From Arthrobacter sp. CAN_C5 (lineage in GTDB: Bacteria; Actinomycetota; Actinomycetes; Actinomycetales; Micrococcaceae): 64,000 nt of DNA. Position numbers and translations under genes: made by a program. How positions within the stretch are numbered: the first letter of the stretch is position 1; each line of letters begins with the position of its first letter. Below the pieces are notes generated by a model, which searched no databases, was not told the DNA's origin, and saw only the letters and a list, made by a program, of their open reading frames with translations. The DNA is taken from positions 682,001 through 746,000 of the forward strand of contig NZ_JAGGMZ010000001.1 of assembly GCF_017875735.1 (NCBI RefSeq). Direction: 5' to 3'. Below, one piece after another: positions 16,467 through 25,482 of this stretch.

Positions 16467-18161
16467 ATGACCCCCGACACTCCCGACGGCGGTAAACCCG
16501 ACGTCGCTCTACCGGCCCTCGGCTTCCTCGGCAGCCTGCGCTGGGGCTGGACCCAGCTCACCAGCATGCGCACCGCACTGTTTCTGCTGCTGCTCCTTGC
16601 GGTCGCAGCGGTGCCCGGATCGTTGTTCCCTCAGCGTCCAGCCAACCCGGCAGTAGTCACCCAGTACATTCAGGACAACCCGGACACCGGGCCGATCCTC
16701 GACTGGTTCCAGCTGTTCGATGTCTACTCCTCGGTCTGGTTCTCGGCGATCTACCTGCTGCTCTTCGTGTCCCTGATCGGTTGCGTCATCCCGCGGGCTC
16801 TCGCCCACGGCCGGGCCATGAAATCAAAGCCACCCCGGACACCCCGAAAGCTCTCGAGGATGCCGATCTACGGCACCCTGGTCCTTCCTGCCTCCACACA
16901 GTTCGGCGGCTCCCCGATCACTGCGGCGTCCGCTGCCGCTGACGCCGCAGCGATGCTGAAAAAGCGCGGCTACCGGGTGGACCTCCGGGATGCCGCCTCC
17001 GCGCAGCCCTCCGTCGGCGCCGAACGCGGCTTCCTCAAGGAAGTCGGCAACCTGGTATTCCACTTCTCGCTGATCGGCGTGCTGGTCTCAGTGGCAGTTG
17101 GCGGTCTTTTTGGCTACAGCGGGCAGAAAATCATCGTCGAGGGTGACAGTTTCGTCAATACGCTCGTCGGCTACGACACGTTCACCCCCGGAGCCAACTT
17201 CACCGCCGGCCAGCTGGAGCCCTACTCGTTGCGCCTCGACAATTTCGACGTGCAGTTCGACCGCCAGGAAACCCACTACGGGCAGCCCCTCGACTTCACC
17301 GCCAACGTCACCACCAAGGACGGGCCGGACGCCGACGAGGAAGAACAGGTCCTCAAGGTAAACTCGCCGCTGAGCATCGGCGGTACCGGCATCTACCTGG
17401 TGGGCAACGGTTACGCGCCGGTGGTCACCGTCCGCGACGGCAACGGCGACATCGCCATGCAGGGTCCGGTGGTGACCATCCCGCAGGACGGACTCTTCAC
17501 CTCCCTTGTCGTGGTCAAGGCCCCGGACGCCGCACCAGACCAGCTGGGCTTCGTCGGATTCTTCCTTCCCACAGCCTTTGTGGGCGAGGACGGCGTAGCC
17601 TTCTCCCGTGATCCTGACCCGTTCAACCCCCAGCTGAACCTCAACTCCTACTACGGTGACCTCGGTCTCGACGACGGCGAACCGCGCAGCGTCTACGTCC
17701 TCGACACCGAGGACCTGACCGAGCTGAACAGCCGCACCAGCGATGAGGGTGGGATTGTCCTTGGCGCCGGACAGACCTACGATCTTCCCGAGGGCAAGGG
17801 CTCGATCTCCTTCGATGGGCTGGACCGCTACATCGCCGTCGACATCCGCCACGATCCCGGGCAGCTGGGCGCCCTCGTGTTCTCCTCCCTCGCGTTGGCC
17901 GGGCTGACGGCATCGCTGTTTATCGGACGGCGGCGGGTCTGGGTGCGAACCGGCACCCACGCCGATGGCCGCACCATGCTCGAGTACGGACTACTCGCGC
18001 GGGGCGAGGACCACAGGCTGACCGGTGAGGGAGCTGCGATCGAGAAGGCGCTCCGAGCGCAGTGGCTGGTGGACGAGCCCGTTGAGGAGCAAAATGGGAA
18101 GCTTGGCGCACCAGGCAGCACGAACATCGAACACGCGTCACACCAGGCAAGAAACCGGTAA
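16467..18161 (+). CDS. resB: cytochrome c biogenesis protein ResB
   Basis: ResB (Ccs1) forms the System II haem transporter/ligase with CcsB. 564 residues: membrane segments near TALFLLLLLAVAAVPGSLFP and VWFSAIYLLLFVSLIGC, a third at LVFHFSLIGVLVSVAVGG, a large extracytoplasmic domain (about residues 215-470), and a last helix LGALVFSSLALAGLTASLF. The ATG at 16467 has a strong AAAGGGGG Shine-Dalgarno; an alternative ATG at 16434 overlaps the ccdA stop. Confidence 0.93.
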   Translation: MTPDTPDGGKPDVALPALGFLGSLRWGWTQLTSMRTALFLLLLLAVAAVPGSLFPQRPANPAVVTQYIQDNPDTGPILDWFQLFDVYSSVWFSAIYLLLFVSLIGCVIPRALAHGRAMKSKPPRTPRKLSRMPIYGTLVLPASTQFGGSPITAASAAADAAAMLKKRGYRVDLRDAASAQPSVGAERGFLKEVGNLVFHFSLIGVLVSVAVGGLFGYSGQKIIVEGDSFVNTLVGYDTFTPGANFTAGQLEPYSLRLDNFDVQFDRQETHYGQPLDFTANVTTKDGPDADEEEQVLKVNSPLSIGGTGIYLVGNGYAPVVTVRDGNGDIAMQGPVVTIPQDGLFTSLVVVKAPDAAPDQLGFVGFFLPTAFVGEDGVAFSRDPDPFNPQLNLNSYYGDLGLDDGEPRSVYVLDTEDLTELNSRTSDEGGIVLGAGQTYDLPEGKGSISFDGLDRYIAVDIRHDPGQLGALVFSSLALAGLTASLFIGRRRVWVRTGTHADGRTMLEYGLLARGEDHRLTGEGAAIEKALRAQWLVDEPVEEQNGKLGAPGSTNIEHASHQARNR

Positions 18162-18170
18162 GGAAAGCTA

Positions 18171-19196
18171 ATGCCACCAATCAGCCAGACCCTGGGGGAG
18201 TTCAGTGAGCGCTTCATGCTGCTCGCTGCGCTCACCTACACGGTCGCCTTCATTGTCTTCACGCTTGACCTTGTAAAGAGCAGTAAGCGAATCCGCGCGG
18301 TGGAGGAGAATCTCGCCGCATCCCAGCAGGCCGAGCAGAAGGTGCTGGTGGGGGCGGACCGTACCGGTGGCCCCTCGGCACGTGGCGGCGCTGCCCGTCT
18401 CGAAGCTGACACCACCGCCGACGATTCGATGGATTACTCGGGCCGGCGGAAACTGGCGCGCATCGCCGTCGTCCTCACTGTCATCGCCGCTCTGATCCAC
18501 GCGGCCGGGGTGATCTCCCGCGGGCTGGCAACCAACCGGGTCCCCTGGGGCAACATGTACGAGTTTTGTACCACCGGCGCCCTCGTGGTGGTGCTCGTCT
18601 TCCTCATCGCGCTGATTCGGAAGGACCTCCGGTTCCTCGGCACGTTCGTGGTCGGTCTGACCCTGGTGATGCTCTGCGCTGCGACCATCGGCTTCTTCAC
18701 CCCGGCCGGCAACGTGGTTCCCGCCCTGCAGAGCTACTGGCTCATTATTCACGTCTCGGTGGCGGTAGCCGCCTCGGCGCTGTTCACCCTGACCTTTGCC
18801 ATGTCAGTCCTGCAGCTCATCCAGACGAGCCGGATCCGCAAGCTTGCCGCCGGCGGTGTGGACCGCGCCCCGTTCATGCGGTTGGTTCCGTCGGCTCTGA
18901 GCCTTGAGAACCTCTCCTACCGGATCAACGCTTTCGCCTTCGTGATGTGGACCTTCACCCTGATGGCCGGCGCCATCTGGGCTGAAGAGGCCTGGGGCCG
19001 TTACTGGGGCTGGGACGTGAAGGAAGTCTGGACCTTCGTCATCTGGGTCGTCTTCGCCGGGTACCTGCACGCCCGGGCCACCCGTGGCTGGACCGGCATC
19101 CGCGCCGCCTGGCTGTGCATCATCGGGTACCTGTGCATCGTGTTCAACTTCACGATCGTGAACATCTACTTCTCGGGCCTTCACAGCTACGCCTAG
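18171..19196 (+). CDS. ccsB: cytochrome c biogenesis protein CcsB/ResC
   Basis: Haem handling subunit of the System II cytochrome c synthase, 341 residues with about eight membrane segments. The tryptophan-rich WWD haem-binding motif is clear (WGRYWGWDVKEVWTFVIW) with flanking conserved features WGNMYEFCTTGAL and HARATRGWTG. The start has GGAAAG upstream. It is followed by a bidirectional terminator. Together with resA, ccdA and resB this is a complete ccs set for cytochrome bc1/c-type maturation. Confidence 0.95.
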   Translation: MPPISQTLGEFSERFMLLAALTYTVAFIVFTLDLVKSSKRIRAVEENLAASQQAEQKVLVGADRTGGPSARGGAARLEADTTADDSMDYSGRRKLARIAVVLTVIAALIHAAGVISRGLATNRVPWGNMYEFCTTGALVVVLVFLIALIRKDLRFLGTFVVGLTLVMLCAATIGFFTPAGNVVPALQSYWLIIHVSVAVAASALFTLTFAMSVLQLIQTSRIRKLAAGGVDRAPFMRLVPSALSLENLSYRINAFAFVMWTFTLMAGAIWAEEAWGRYWGWDVKEVWTFVIWVVFAGYLHARATRGWTGIRAAWLCIIGYLCIVFNFTIVNIYFSGLHSYA

Positions 19197-19220
19197 CGAG
19201 GCAACCGACCAGTCAGAAAA

Positions 19221-19255
19221 GTGCAGCCACCCCTTACGGAGTGGCTGCACTTTTT
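19221..19255 (+). terminator. intrinsic terminator of the ccs operon
   Basis: A 10-bp perfect stem (GTGCAGCCAC with GTGGCTGCAC), a 10-base loop and a TTTTT tail. The opposite strand also ends in TTTTC, so it can serve the convergent PLDc_N gene. Confidence 0.92.
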
Positions 19256-19358
19256 GTCTCGGGCGGTCGGTGGGCCTCAGGTGTCACCAATCCGACAACG
19301 ACGGCGCCGCAGGGAGGTCCGCCACGACGTAGCCGGGAGGTGCGTGACGGCGAAGGAA

Positions 19359-19772
19359 TCAGGCGGTCTGGCTACCCGGTTCGGGGTCGGTTTCCCCGTC
19401 TTTCTTCTGTTGTTCCTCGCGGGCCTTCTTCTCCTGGGCTGCGCGCAGCTCCTGCTCCTTGCGCCGGATTTCCTTCTCGCGGGCCTGCTGCCGACGCTTT
19501 GCCTCAAGGTTCCGGAGGAACTGGGGATCGTCGTCGGGTGCGGTGGGATGGCGGGGAGCGGGGCGGGTGCGTCCGCGGGTGCCACTGGGCCGGGGACGAC
19601 CGAAGAGGAACCACAGTCCCGCACCGAGAAGCGGTACCAGGGCAATGGTGAGGATCCACGCGGGTTTGGAGATGCTGCGCACCGAGTGCGCCTTGGTCAT
19701 GATGCAGTCGATCAGAGCGTAGACGATAACGGCAACTGCAACGAGGATGAGAAACAACAACAGGCGAGGCAT
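19359..19772 (-). CDS. PLDc_N domain membrane protein with charged coiled tail
   Basis: 137 residues. Two membrane helices (LLLFLILVAVAVIVYALIDC and AWILTIALVPLLGAGLWFLF, ending in GRPRP) match the phospholipase-D N-terminal (PLDc_N) domain. The C-terminal half is a charged, Lys/Glu/Gln-rich helix that may form a coiled coil (AKRRQQAREKEIRRKEQELR). No PLD catalytic domain is present. Function unknown; small proteins of this kind are common beside men genes in Arthrobacter relatives. Confidence 0.82.
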   Translation of the reverse strand: MPRLLLFLILVAVAVIVYALIDCIMTKAHSVRSISKPAWILTIALVPLLGAGLWFLFGRPRPSGTRGRTRPAPRHPTAPDDDPQFLRNLEAKRRQQAREKEIRRKEQELRAAQEKKAREEQQKKDGETDPEPGSQTA

Positions 19773-19802
19773 CTATCAATTGTAGGCGAGTAAACTTGAT
19801 GA

Positions 19803-20099
19803 GTGCCCTTCTTCAAATTCACTGCCCTCCGCCTCGGCCTCGTCGTGGTGTTCTTCGTTATTGCCTATTGGCTCGGCCTTGGCGCCATCTTCTCGGCCGT
19901 CGCAGCAGCAATCCTTGCCTGGTGCGTGACCTACCTGTTTTTCCGCTCCCAGCGGGACGCCGCCGCAGCCTCCCTGCAACGCCGGTTCCGGGACGGAGCG
20001 CCGCCGCAGCGCAACCCTGCCGAGCTCGACGACGCCGCCGCTGAGGACGCGTACGACCCCAACGCAGCGGTGAACCCCGACCGCAAACCCAGCCCTTAG
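19803..20099 (+). CDS. DUF4229 small membrane protein
   Basis: 98 residues from a GTG start: two hydrophobic helices (LRLGLVVVFFVIAYWLGLGA and IFSAVAAAILAWCVTYLFF), then an RSQRDAAAASLQRRF segment and a disordered, Asp/Ala/Pro-rich tail. This matches the actinobacterial DUF4229 family. Function unknown. It is divergent from the PLDc_N gene and convergent with menA. Confidence 0.82.
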   Translation: MPFFKFTALRLGLVVVFFVIAYWLGLGAIFSAVAAAILAWCVTYLFFRSQRDAAAASLQRRFRDGAPPQRNPAELDDAAAEDAYDPNAAVNPDRKPSP

Positions 20100-20126
20100 G
20101 CCCCGGGGTCCCCAGGGTAGGAAGCG

Positions 20127-21014
20127 TCAGGACACGATGATAGTCGTCAGGATAAGGCCGGCCCCGTAGAGGACGCTGAACCCGAGGTTGATCAGGCCGG
20201 TCTGCTTGAGCACCGGGATCAGGCTGCTACGTTGCTCACCCTTGAGTATCAACCGGCTCGGCATCAGGCAGGCCGGGACGAGTAGCAGCACCAGTAGCAC
20301 CCACGGGTGGTTGAAGACCAGGAGCACCGGAAGCAGCAGCGCGACGGCAAGCATCATCACGTAGGTGATCCGCGCCGTGGTGTCACCAAGTCGGACAGCC
20401 AGGGTGATCTTCCCCGCCTCACGGTCGGTCGGGATGTCCCGGACGTTGTTGGCCATCAGGAGCGCCATCGCGATGAGGCCGGTGCTGATCGCGCCGATCC
20501 ACGCCGCAGCGCTCAGCTGACCGGCTTGCGTGTAGGTGGTGCCGAGTGTCGCGACCAGCCCGAAGAAGACGAACACAAAGACATCGCCCAGACCCAGGTA
20601 CCCATACGGCTTCCTGCCGCCGGTGTAGCCCCAGGCCGCCGCGATGCAGCCCACTCCCACGAGCAGCAGGAACCAGGCCTGGGACAGTACGACCAGCCCA
20701 CCGCCGGCGATCATCGCGAGCGCGAAGCACGCGAAGGCTGCCCGCTTCACCTGTTCCGGCCGCGCGGCCCCGGATCCTGTGAGGCGTAGCGGGCCGACCC
20801 GGTCCGCGTCGGTGCCCCTGACGCCGTCGGAGTAATCGTTGGCGTAGTTGACGCCGATCTGCAGCAGGATGGCGACGAAGGCCGCCAGGGCAGCGTTGAC
20901 GGGTTTGAAGGCCCCGAGGTCGAAGGCGGCGGCACAGCCCACGATTACCGGTGCGATAGCCATCGGGAGAGTTCGCGGGCGGGCGCCCTCAAGCCATTGT
21001 GCGGCAGTAGCCAC
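20127..21014 (-). CDS. menA: 1,4-dihydroxy-2-naphthoate polyprenyltransferase
   Basis: Membrane UbiA-family prenyltransferase that attaches the isoprenoid side chain to DHNA, giving demethylmenaquinone. 295 residues, about nine membrane helices. The two Asp-rich magnesium/diphosphate motifs are NYANDYSDGVRGTD near residue 56 and NNVRDIPTDREAGK near residue 188. Last gene of a menB-menE-menA transcription unit. Confidence 0.95.
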   Translation of the reverse strand: MATAAQWLEGARPRTLPMAIAPVIVGCAAAFDLGAFKPVNAALAAFVAILLQIGVNYANDYSDGVRGTDADRVGPLRLTGSGAARPEQVKRAAFACFALAMIAGGGLVVLSQAWFLLLVGVGCIAAAWGYTGGRKPYGYLGLGDVFVFVFFGLVATLGTTYTQAGQLSAAAWIGAISTGLIAMALLMANNVRDIPTDREAGKITLAVRLGDTTARITYVMMLAVALLLPVLLVFNHPWVLLVLLLVPACLMPSRLILKGEQRSSLIPVLKQTGLINLGFSVLYGAGLILTTIIVS

Positions 21015-21044
21015 GGTGTTGTCCTTTGTTTCGGGGCGGGAGGT

Positions 21045-22178
21045 CTAGGCGCCGGCGCGTTCGAGCAGGGCCAGCACGGCGAGCCGGTCGGGTTTGCCGT
21101 TGGGCAGCACCGGCAGCGATGCGAGGGTGAGGATGGTGTGCGGCGTGGCGTGCGCGCCGAGGGCAGCCTTCGTATGCCGGCGCACGTCGTCAGGGCTTAC
21201 CTGGCCGACGACGGCGGCCGCCACCTCCGAGCCCCACTCGGCGCTCTCGATGCCCAGCACAAGAGCCGACTGCACCCCGGGCATCGACTCGATGGCGGAG
21301 GCGACGGCGGTGGCAGACACCTTGACGCCCCCGGTAACGATGACGTCGTCGATCCGGCCGGAGACTGACAGTTTCCCGCCGGTAAGGTCACCGGTGTCAT
21401 CGGTTCTGAACCAGCGGCGGCCCGAGTTGAACCTGAACCGGTCGGCGCTGAGCTCGGGCTGTCCCAGATAGCCGTCGGCCAGGACCGGACCGCTGATCCA
21501 CAGCCGGCCGTCCTCGTTGATCAGGTCAACTCCCTCCAGCGGGACGCCGTCGTAGACGCAGCCGCCGCAGGTCTCGCTCATCCCGTAGGTGAGCACCAGG
21601 TTCAGCCCCTGCCGTCGCGCTTCCTCACGGAGGCTCGCCGATGCGGGCGCGCCACCGAGGAGGATCGCGTTGAACCGGCGCAACGCTTGGAGTGTTTCCG
21701 GACGGGGATCCTGGAGCAACCGGTGCAGTTGGGTGGGTACCAGCGAGGTGAATCGAACCTTGTCGGTGAGCTCGCCAGCGGCTGCGGTGAACGATTCGGC
21801 GCTGAACGGTGCCGCCAGGTCCATGGCCCAGGGGCGGGTGCCAGCGTACAGCGATCGGACCAGGACCTGGAACCCTGCCACGTAGTGCACGGGAAGGGTG
21901 AGAAGCCACTGGCCCTCGGCCTTCAGTGCCAGGGCTGTGCCCATCGCCGAGGCGGCGAGCGCGTCGACGCTGAGCATGGTTTGCTTGGGCGTCCCGGTCG
22001 AGCCGGAGGTGCTGAGGACGGCGGCTATCTCGTCGTTGGGCAGTTCACCATCGAAGGTCTGCCCCTGATCCAGATGGGGAGCAATGGCTGGGCCTTCACC
22101 GGCGAGGGCAGCAGCCAACGGAGTGAGGAGGGCATGGGGGTCGGATCCGGGCGGGGTGTGAAGTGGGAGCAGTTCCAT
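21045..22178 (-). CDS. menE: o-succinylbenzoate-CoA ligase
   Basis: Acyl-adenylate-forming ligase that activates o-succinylbenzoate. 377 residues, short for the superfamily but usual for actinobacterial MenE. P-loop STSGSTGTPKQTM near residue 50, then LTYGMSETCGGCVYDG, the WFRTDDTGDL motif and a C-terminal lysine region (LPNGKPDRLAV). It begins 6 bases after the menB stop, consistent with cotranscription. Confidence 0.94.
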   Translation of the reverse strand: MELLPLHTPPGSDPHALLTPLAAALAGEGPAIAPHLDQGQTFDGELPNDEIAAVLSTSGSTGTPKQTMLSVDALAASAMGTALALKAEGQWLLTLPVHYVAGFQVLVRSLYAGTRPWAMDLAAPFSAESFTAAAGELTDKVRFTSLVPTQLHRLLQDPRPETLQALRRFNAILLGGAPASASLREEARRQGLNLVLTYGMSETCGGCVYDGVPLEGVDLINEDGRLWISGPVLADGYLGQPELSADRFRFNSGRRWFRTDDTGDLTGGKLSVSGRIDDVIVTGGVKVSATAVASAIESMPGVQSALVLGIESAEWGSEVAAAVVGQVSPDDVRRHTKAALGAHATPHTILTLASLPVLPNGKPDRLAVLALLERAGA

Positions 22179-22184
22179 GGTGGC

Positions 22185-23135
22185 CTAGAAGTAGTAGGGG
22201 TAGGCGGACCAGTCTGGTGCCCGTTTTTCCAGGAAGGCTTCCTTGCCTTCGACCGCCTCATTGGTCATGTAGGCCATCCGGGTGGCTTCGCCAGCGAAGA
22301 CCTGCTGGCCGGCGAGGCCGTCGTCGGCCAGGTTGAACGCAAACTTCAGCATCCGGATAGCCTGTGGACTCTGCCGCGCGATGTCTGCGGCGTACTGCAG
22401 CGCAGTGGTCTCCAGTTCCGCGTGGTCCACCGCCTCGTTCACGGCGCCCATGGCAACCATCTCATCCGCTGAGTATTCGCGGGCGAGGAAGAAGATCTCG
22501 CGGGCCTTCTTCTGGCCGATCTGCCGGGCCAGCAGGGCAGACCCGTAACCGGCGTCGAAACTGCCCACCGTGGCATCGGTCTGTTTGAACTTGCCGTGTT
22601 CGCGGGACGCGATCGTGAGGTCCGCCACCACGTGCAGGCTGTGCCCACCGCCGGCTGCCCACCCGTTGACGACGGCGATGACCACCTTGGGCATGGTGCG
22701 CATCAGTCGCTGCACCTCCAGGATGTGGAGCCGTCCCGCACGGGCCGGATCGACGCTTTCGCTGGTCTCGCCGTCGGCGTAGCGGTAGCCGTCGCGCCCG
22801 CGGATCCGCTGGTCACCGCCGGAGCAGAAGGAGTGACCGCCGTCCTTGGGCGACGGACCGTTTCCGGTAAGCAGCACGGTGGCCACGTCGGAGGTCATCC
22901 GGGCATGATCCATGGTCCGGTACAGCTCATCGACGGTCCCGGGGCGGAAGGCGTTGCGGACCTCGGGCCGGTTGAAGGCAATTCTCACGGTGGGGAGATC
23001 CCGCGTCTTCCCATCCACGGCCCGCTCAACCTGCCGGTGGTAGGTGATGTCCTGGAGGTCACCAAACCCGGAGACGAGTCGCCAGCGGGCAGGGTCGAAG
23101 AGGTCTGAAACCTGTGGGGGAAGGTCGATAGTCAC
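22185..23135 (-). CDS. menB: 1,4-dihydroxy-2-naphthoyl-CoA synthase
   Basis: Crotonase-fold ring-closing enzyme of menaquinone synthesis. It has the CoA/oxyanion signature VVNGWAAGGGHSLHVVADLT, the SGGDQRIRGRDGY segment and the C-terminal YMTNEAVEGKEAFLEKRAPDW motif typical of MenB. The GTG at 23135 gives 316 residues starting just before the conserved DLFDPARWR block. First gene of the men unit here. Confidence 0.94.
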   Translation of the reverse strand: MTIDLPPQVSDLFDPARWRLVSGFGDLQDITYHRQVERAVDGKTRDLPTVRIAFNRPEVRNAFRPGTVDELYRTMDHARMTSDVATVLLTGNGPSPKDGGHSFCSGGDQRIRGRDGYRYADGETSESVDPARAGRLHILEVQRLMRTMPKVVIAVVNGWAAGGGHSLHVVADLTIASREHGKFKQTDATVGSFDAGYGSALLARQIGQKKAREIFFLAREYSADEMVAMGAVNEAVDHAELETTALQYAADIARQSPQAIRMLKFAFNLADDGLAGQQVFAGEATRMAYMTNEAVEGKEAFLEKRAPDWSAYPYYF

Positions 23136-23296
23136 CCATCGAGTGTAACTTCGCGGCGGGCCCTTCATGTGATCAGGTCGGTCTGCTGGGATCGGCCGGA
23201 AGAGGGAAACCACGAGGGCTGGCGGTTTTTCTTGGTGTTTGGTTAGCTGGCGCGTGAGAGCTGGCCAAGAGGGGCAGCCGACATCAAGGGGGAGTC

Positions 23297-23722
23297 ATGA
23301 GACTCACTAAAATCCTCACCATCGCGGCGGCCTCGGCTGTGATCGCTCTCACGGGCGCCCCGGCGGCCCTCGGAGCTCCCGATGAGATTGTGTTCGTTCC
23401 CTTTGACGAGGCGACGGTGATCGACCCGAACACCGTCACCTTCGTGACCGGGGGCCTGCTTGACGCCAACGGAAACAATCTGTGTGCCGTCAACCCCGGT
23501 TCCATTGTGTTCCCGGATGGAACCTACCCCTGCTTCATCGATTTTGCGTCGCCCACGCCGGACCCCGCACCGCAGGTGGGTCAGCTGCCCGTGGGAGGGG
23601 TCGACACGGGGGTGTCCACGCCCCCCGTTCTGCCCGGGGTGACGGCCACGATCGCGGGAGCCGCCGCTGGGGCTCTCAGCCTTGCAGCAGCGGGCGTGGT
23701 GTTGCGGAGGCGGGACGTTTAG
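23297..23722 (+). CDS. secreted protein with C-terminal membrane anchor, possible sortase substrate
   Basis: 141 residues. An N-terminal signal peptide (KILTIAAASAVIALTGAPAALGA) is followed by a short extracellular domain with two cysteines (NNLCAV and YPCFI), probably a disulfide. Then come a proline-rich linker, the sequence QLPVGGVDTGV, a hydrophobic stretch and a terminal RRRD. Motif, helix and positive tail together look like a cell-wall sorting signal of a non-LPXTG type. ATG preceded by AGGGGGAG. Function unknown. Confidence 0.75.
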   Translation: MRLTKILTIAAASAVIALTGAPAALGAPDEIVFVPFDEATVIDPNTVTFVTGGLLDANGNNLCAVNPGSIVFPDGTYPCFIDFASPTPDPAPQVGQLPVGGVDTGVSTPPVLPGVTATIAGAAAGALSLAAAGVVLRRRDV

Positions 23723-23728
23723 CCAGCG

Positions 23729-24166
23729 TCAGCCAATGCAGAACTCGTTGCCCTCGGGGTCGGCCATCGTGTACCAGATGTGCGGCCCCTGGTTCGCCTG
23801 GTAGAGGAACCGGGTGCCCCGTCCCTCAAGCCGGGACCGGAGTTGGTCCTTGTCGTCGCTTTCGAGGTTGATGTCCAGATGGCAGCGGTTTTTTGCGGTT
23901 TTCGGTTCGGGGACCGGTTGAAAGAGTATGCGCAACCGGCCCGGGGTGCCCTCCTCGCCGGGACGGCAGATAGCTGCGCCGTCCCGCCAGACCCGCACCC
24001 CGTTGTGCACCACCAGTTCGTCAGGTTGAGCCCAGCCTTTGGCAAGCACGTCATCGATGAAGGCCTGGTTCGTGGGCTCCACTACCCAGCCAAGCGTTTC
24101 AGCCCACCAATCCGCCTGCTGGTGAGTATCGGTGCAGTCGAAAGTGATCTGAATGTTGTAGGTCAT
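23729..24166 (-). CDS. VOC-family (glyoxalase/bleomycin-resistance fold) protein
   Basis: 145 residues of the vicinal-oxygen-chelate fold: ITFDCTDTHQQADWWAETLGW at the start, CHLDINLES in the middle and WYTMADPEGNEFCIG at the C-terminus, the actinobacterial glyoxalase_6-like pattern. Converges tightly with the anchored protein gene, with 6 bases between stops. Could be a resistance or a catalytic protein. Confidence 0.87.
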   Translation of the reverse strand: MTYNIQITFDCTDTHQQADWWAETLGWVVEPTNQAFIDDVLAKGWAQPDELVVHNGVRVWRDGAAICRPGEEGTPGRLRILFQPVPEPKTAKNRCHLDINLESDDKDQLRSRLEGRGTRFLYQANQGPHIWYTMADPEGNEFCIG

Positions 24167-24336
24167 GCACCGACACTAGGGAAGTACGGCTGCGGCAACC
24201 ACCCCATAGCGGACAGCATTTGTCCGTGGGAGTGGGCCGTCCCTGGCAGCAGCTACTTCCACCACTGTGCTGGCCCGGGAGGTACCGGTTACTGGCAGTT
24301 GAGAGGATGGTTTTCGGTGAGCTAGAATCTTCTTAT
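24167..24336. other. intergenic region between the VOC gene and the riboswitch
   Basis: No gene is visible. It must hold the divergent promoters for the VOC gene and for the riboswitch-terC transcript. GAATCTTCTTAT just before the riboswitch is the AT-rich part. I found no convincing -35/-10 pair or operator. Confidence 0.4.
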
Positions 24337-24474
24337 CAAGGGGAGTACTCCCGTCTGTGATTGGCCCGTCAATACGGATGCACTGAAGCATCCCGGGTCG
24401 TCAGTACCGGTGCCGTCCGGGCGGAGGAGACCTTGGCGTATTTGTTCAACGCCTAAACCCCTGGGAGTCTCCTC
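24337..24474 (+). promoter_or_regulatory. yybP-ykoY (manganese) riboswitch with expression platform
   Basis: The aptamer boundaries are recognisable: CAAGGGGAGTA at 24337-24347 and GGAGGAGACCTTG at 24423-24435, whose ends pair as the P1 stem (CAAGG with CCTTG). Between them lie two arms carrying CCGTCAATACGG (24366-24377) and GTCGTCAGTACCGG (24397-24410). Downstream, GTCTCCTC (24467-24474) is an exact complement of GAGGAGAC (24424-24431) and adjoins the start codon and the GGGAG Shine-Dalgarno, so aptamer folding and an alternative start-site hairpin are mutually exclusive. This class binds Mn2+ and controls manganese exporters and TerC-family genes, matching the gene below. Confidence 0.88.
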
Positions 24475-25482
24475 ATGCAAATCACCCCTCAGATTTGGCT
24501 CATCACAATCGCTGTGACGATCCTGTTCTTCGTGTACGAGTTTTTCGCCCACGTGCGTAAACCCCACGAACCCTCCATCGGAGAATCGGCGCGCTGGTCC
24601 GCGTTCTATATCGGACTAGCGCTACTGTTCGGCGTCGGAATCGGAGTGGTCTCCGGCTGGAGGTTCGGTGGCGAGTACTTCGCCGGGTACCTCACCGAGA
24701 AGGCACTCTCGATCGACAATTTATTCGTCTTCCTCATCGTGATGACCGGATTTGCTGTGCCAAAGAAGTACCAGCAGAAGGTGCTGATGATCGGGATCAT
24801 CATTGCCCTGATCCTGCGTGGCGGGTTCATCGCCATCGGGGCGGCCCTGATCGAGAACTTCTCCTGGGTTTTTTATATTTTCGGCGCTCTGCTGCTTGTC
24901 TTGGCGTACCGGCAAGCATTTGGCAGCCACGAATCCAATCCGGCTAACGGTAAGTTCATGGCACTGGTACGCCGGTTCCTGCCGGTCACGGATGAGTACC
25001 ACGAGGACAAACTCACTGTGAAGCAGGGCGGGAAGCGGTTCGTCACGCCCATGCTGTTGACAATCATCGCGATTGGCTTTGTGGACCTCATATTCGCTGT
25101 CGATTCGATTCCCGCCATCTATGGTCTGACCAACGAGGCCTACATCGTTTTCACCGCCAACGCGTTCGCATTGATGGGTCTGCGTCAACTGTTTTTCCTC
25201 ATCGGAGGGCTGCTTGAGCGCCTGGTCTACCTTGCCCAGGGTCTGGCCGTTATCCTTGGCTTCATCGGCGTGAAGCTCGTCTTCCACGCACTGCATGTCA
25301 ACGAGCTTCCCTTCGTTAACGGCGGGGAACCGCTCCTCTGGGTACCAGAAATCCCCATCTGGTTCTCGCTGCTCTTCATCACCGCAACCATCGCTGTGGC
25401 GACCGTCGCGAGTCTGCTCAAAACCCGCGGAGCCGATGACAAGGACGACCACGCCGTGGCGACGGCAAAGCGCTCAAGCTAG
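24475..25482 (+). CDS. TerC family integral membrane protein (Alx-like)
   Basis: 335 residues, about nine helices. The TerC signatures include EKALSIDNLFVFLIVM and IGFVDLIFAVDSIPAIYGL, with membrane-embedded acidic residues thought to take part in metal transport, and a charged loop after the fourth helix. Its manganese riboswitch leader suggests a manganese homeostasis/efflux role (as for Alx/MntP-linked TerC proteins), not tellurite resistance. Monocistronic; AGGGCTA/TAGCCCT arms (25516-25522, 25539-25545) downstream may terminate it. Confidence 0.92.
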   Translation: MQITPQIWLITIAVTILFFVYEFFAHVRKPHEPSIGESARWSAFYIGLALLFGVGIGVVSGWRFGGEYFAGYLTEKALSIDNLFVFLIVMTGFAVPKKYQQKVLMIGIIIALILRGGFIAIGAALIENFSWVFYIFGALLLVLAYRQAFGSHESNPANGKFMALVRRFLPVTDEYHEDKLTVKQGGKRFVTPMLLTIIAIGFVDLIFAVDSIPAIYGLTNEAYIVFTANAFALMGLRQLFFLIGGLLERLVYLAQGLAVILGFIGVKLVFHALHVNELPFVNGGEPLLWVPEIPIWFSLLFITATIAVATVASLLKTRGADDKDDHAVATAKRSS

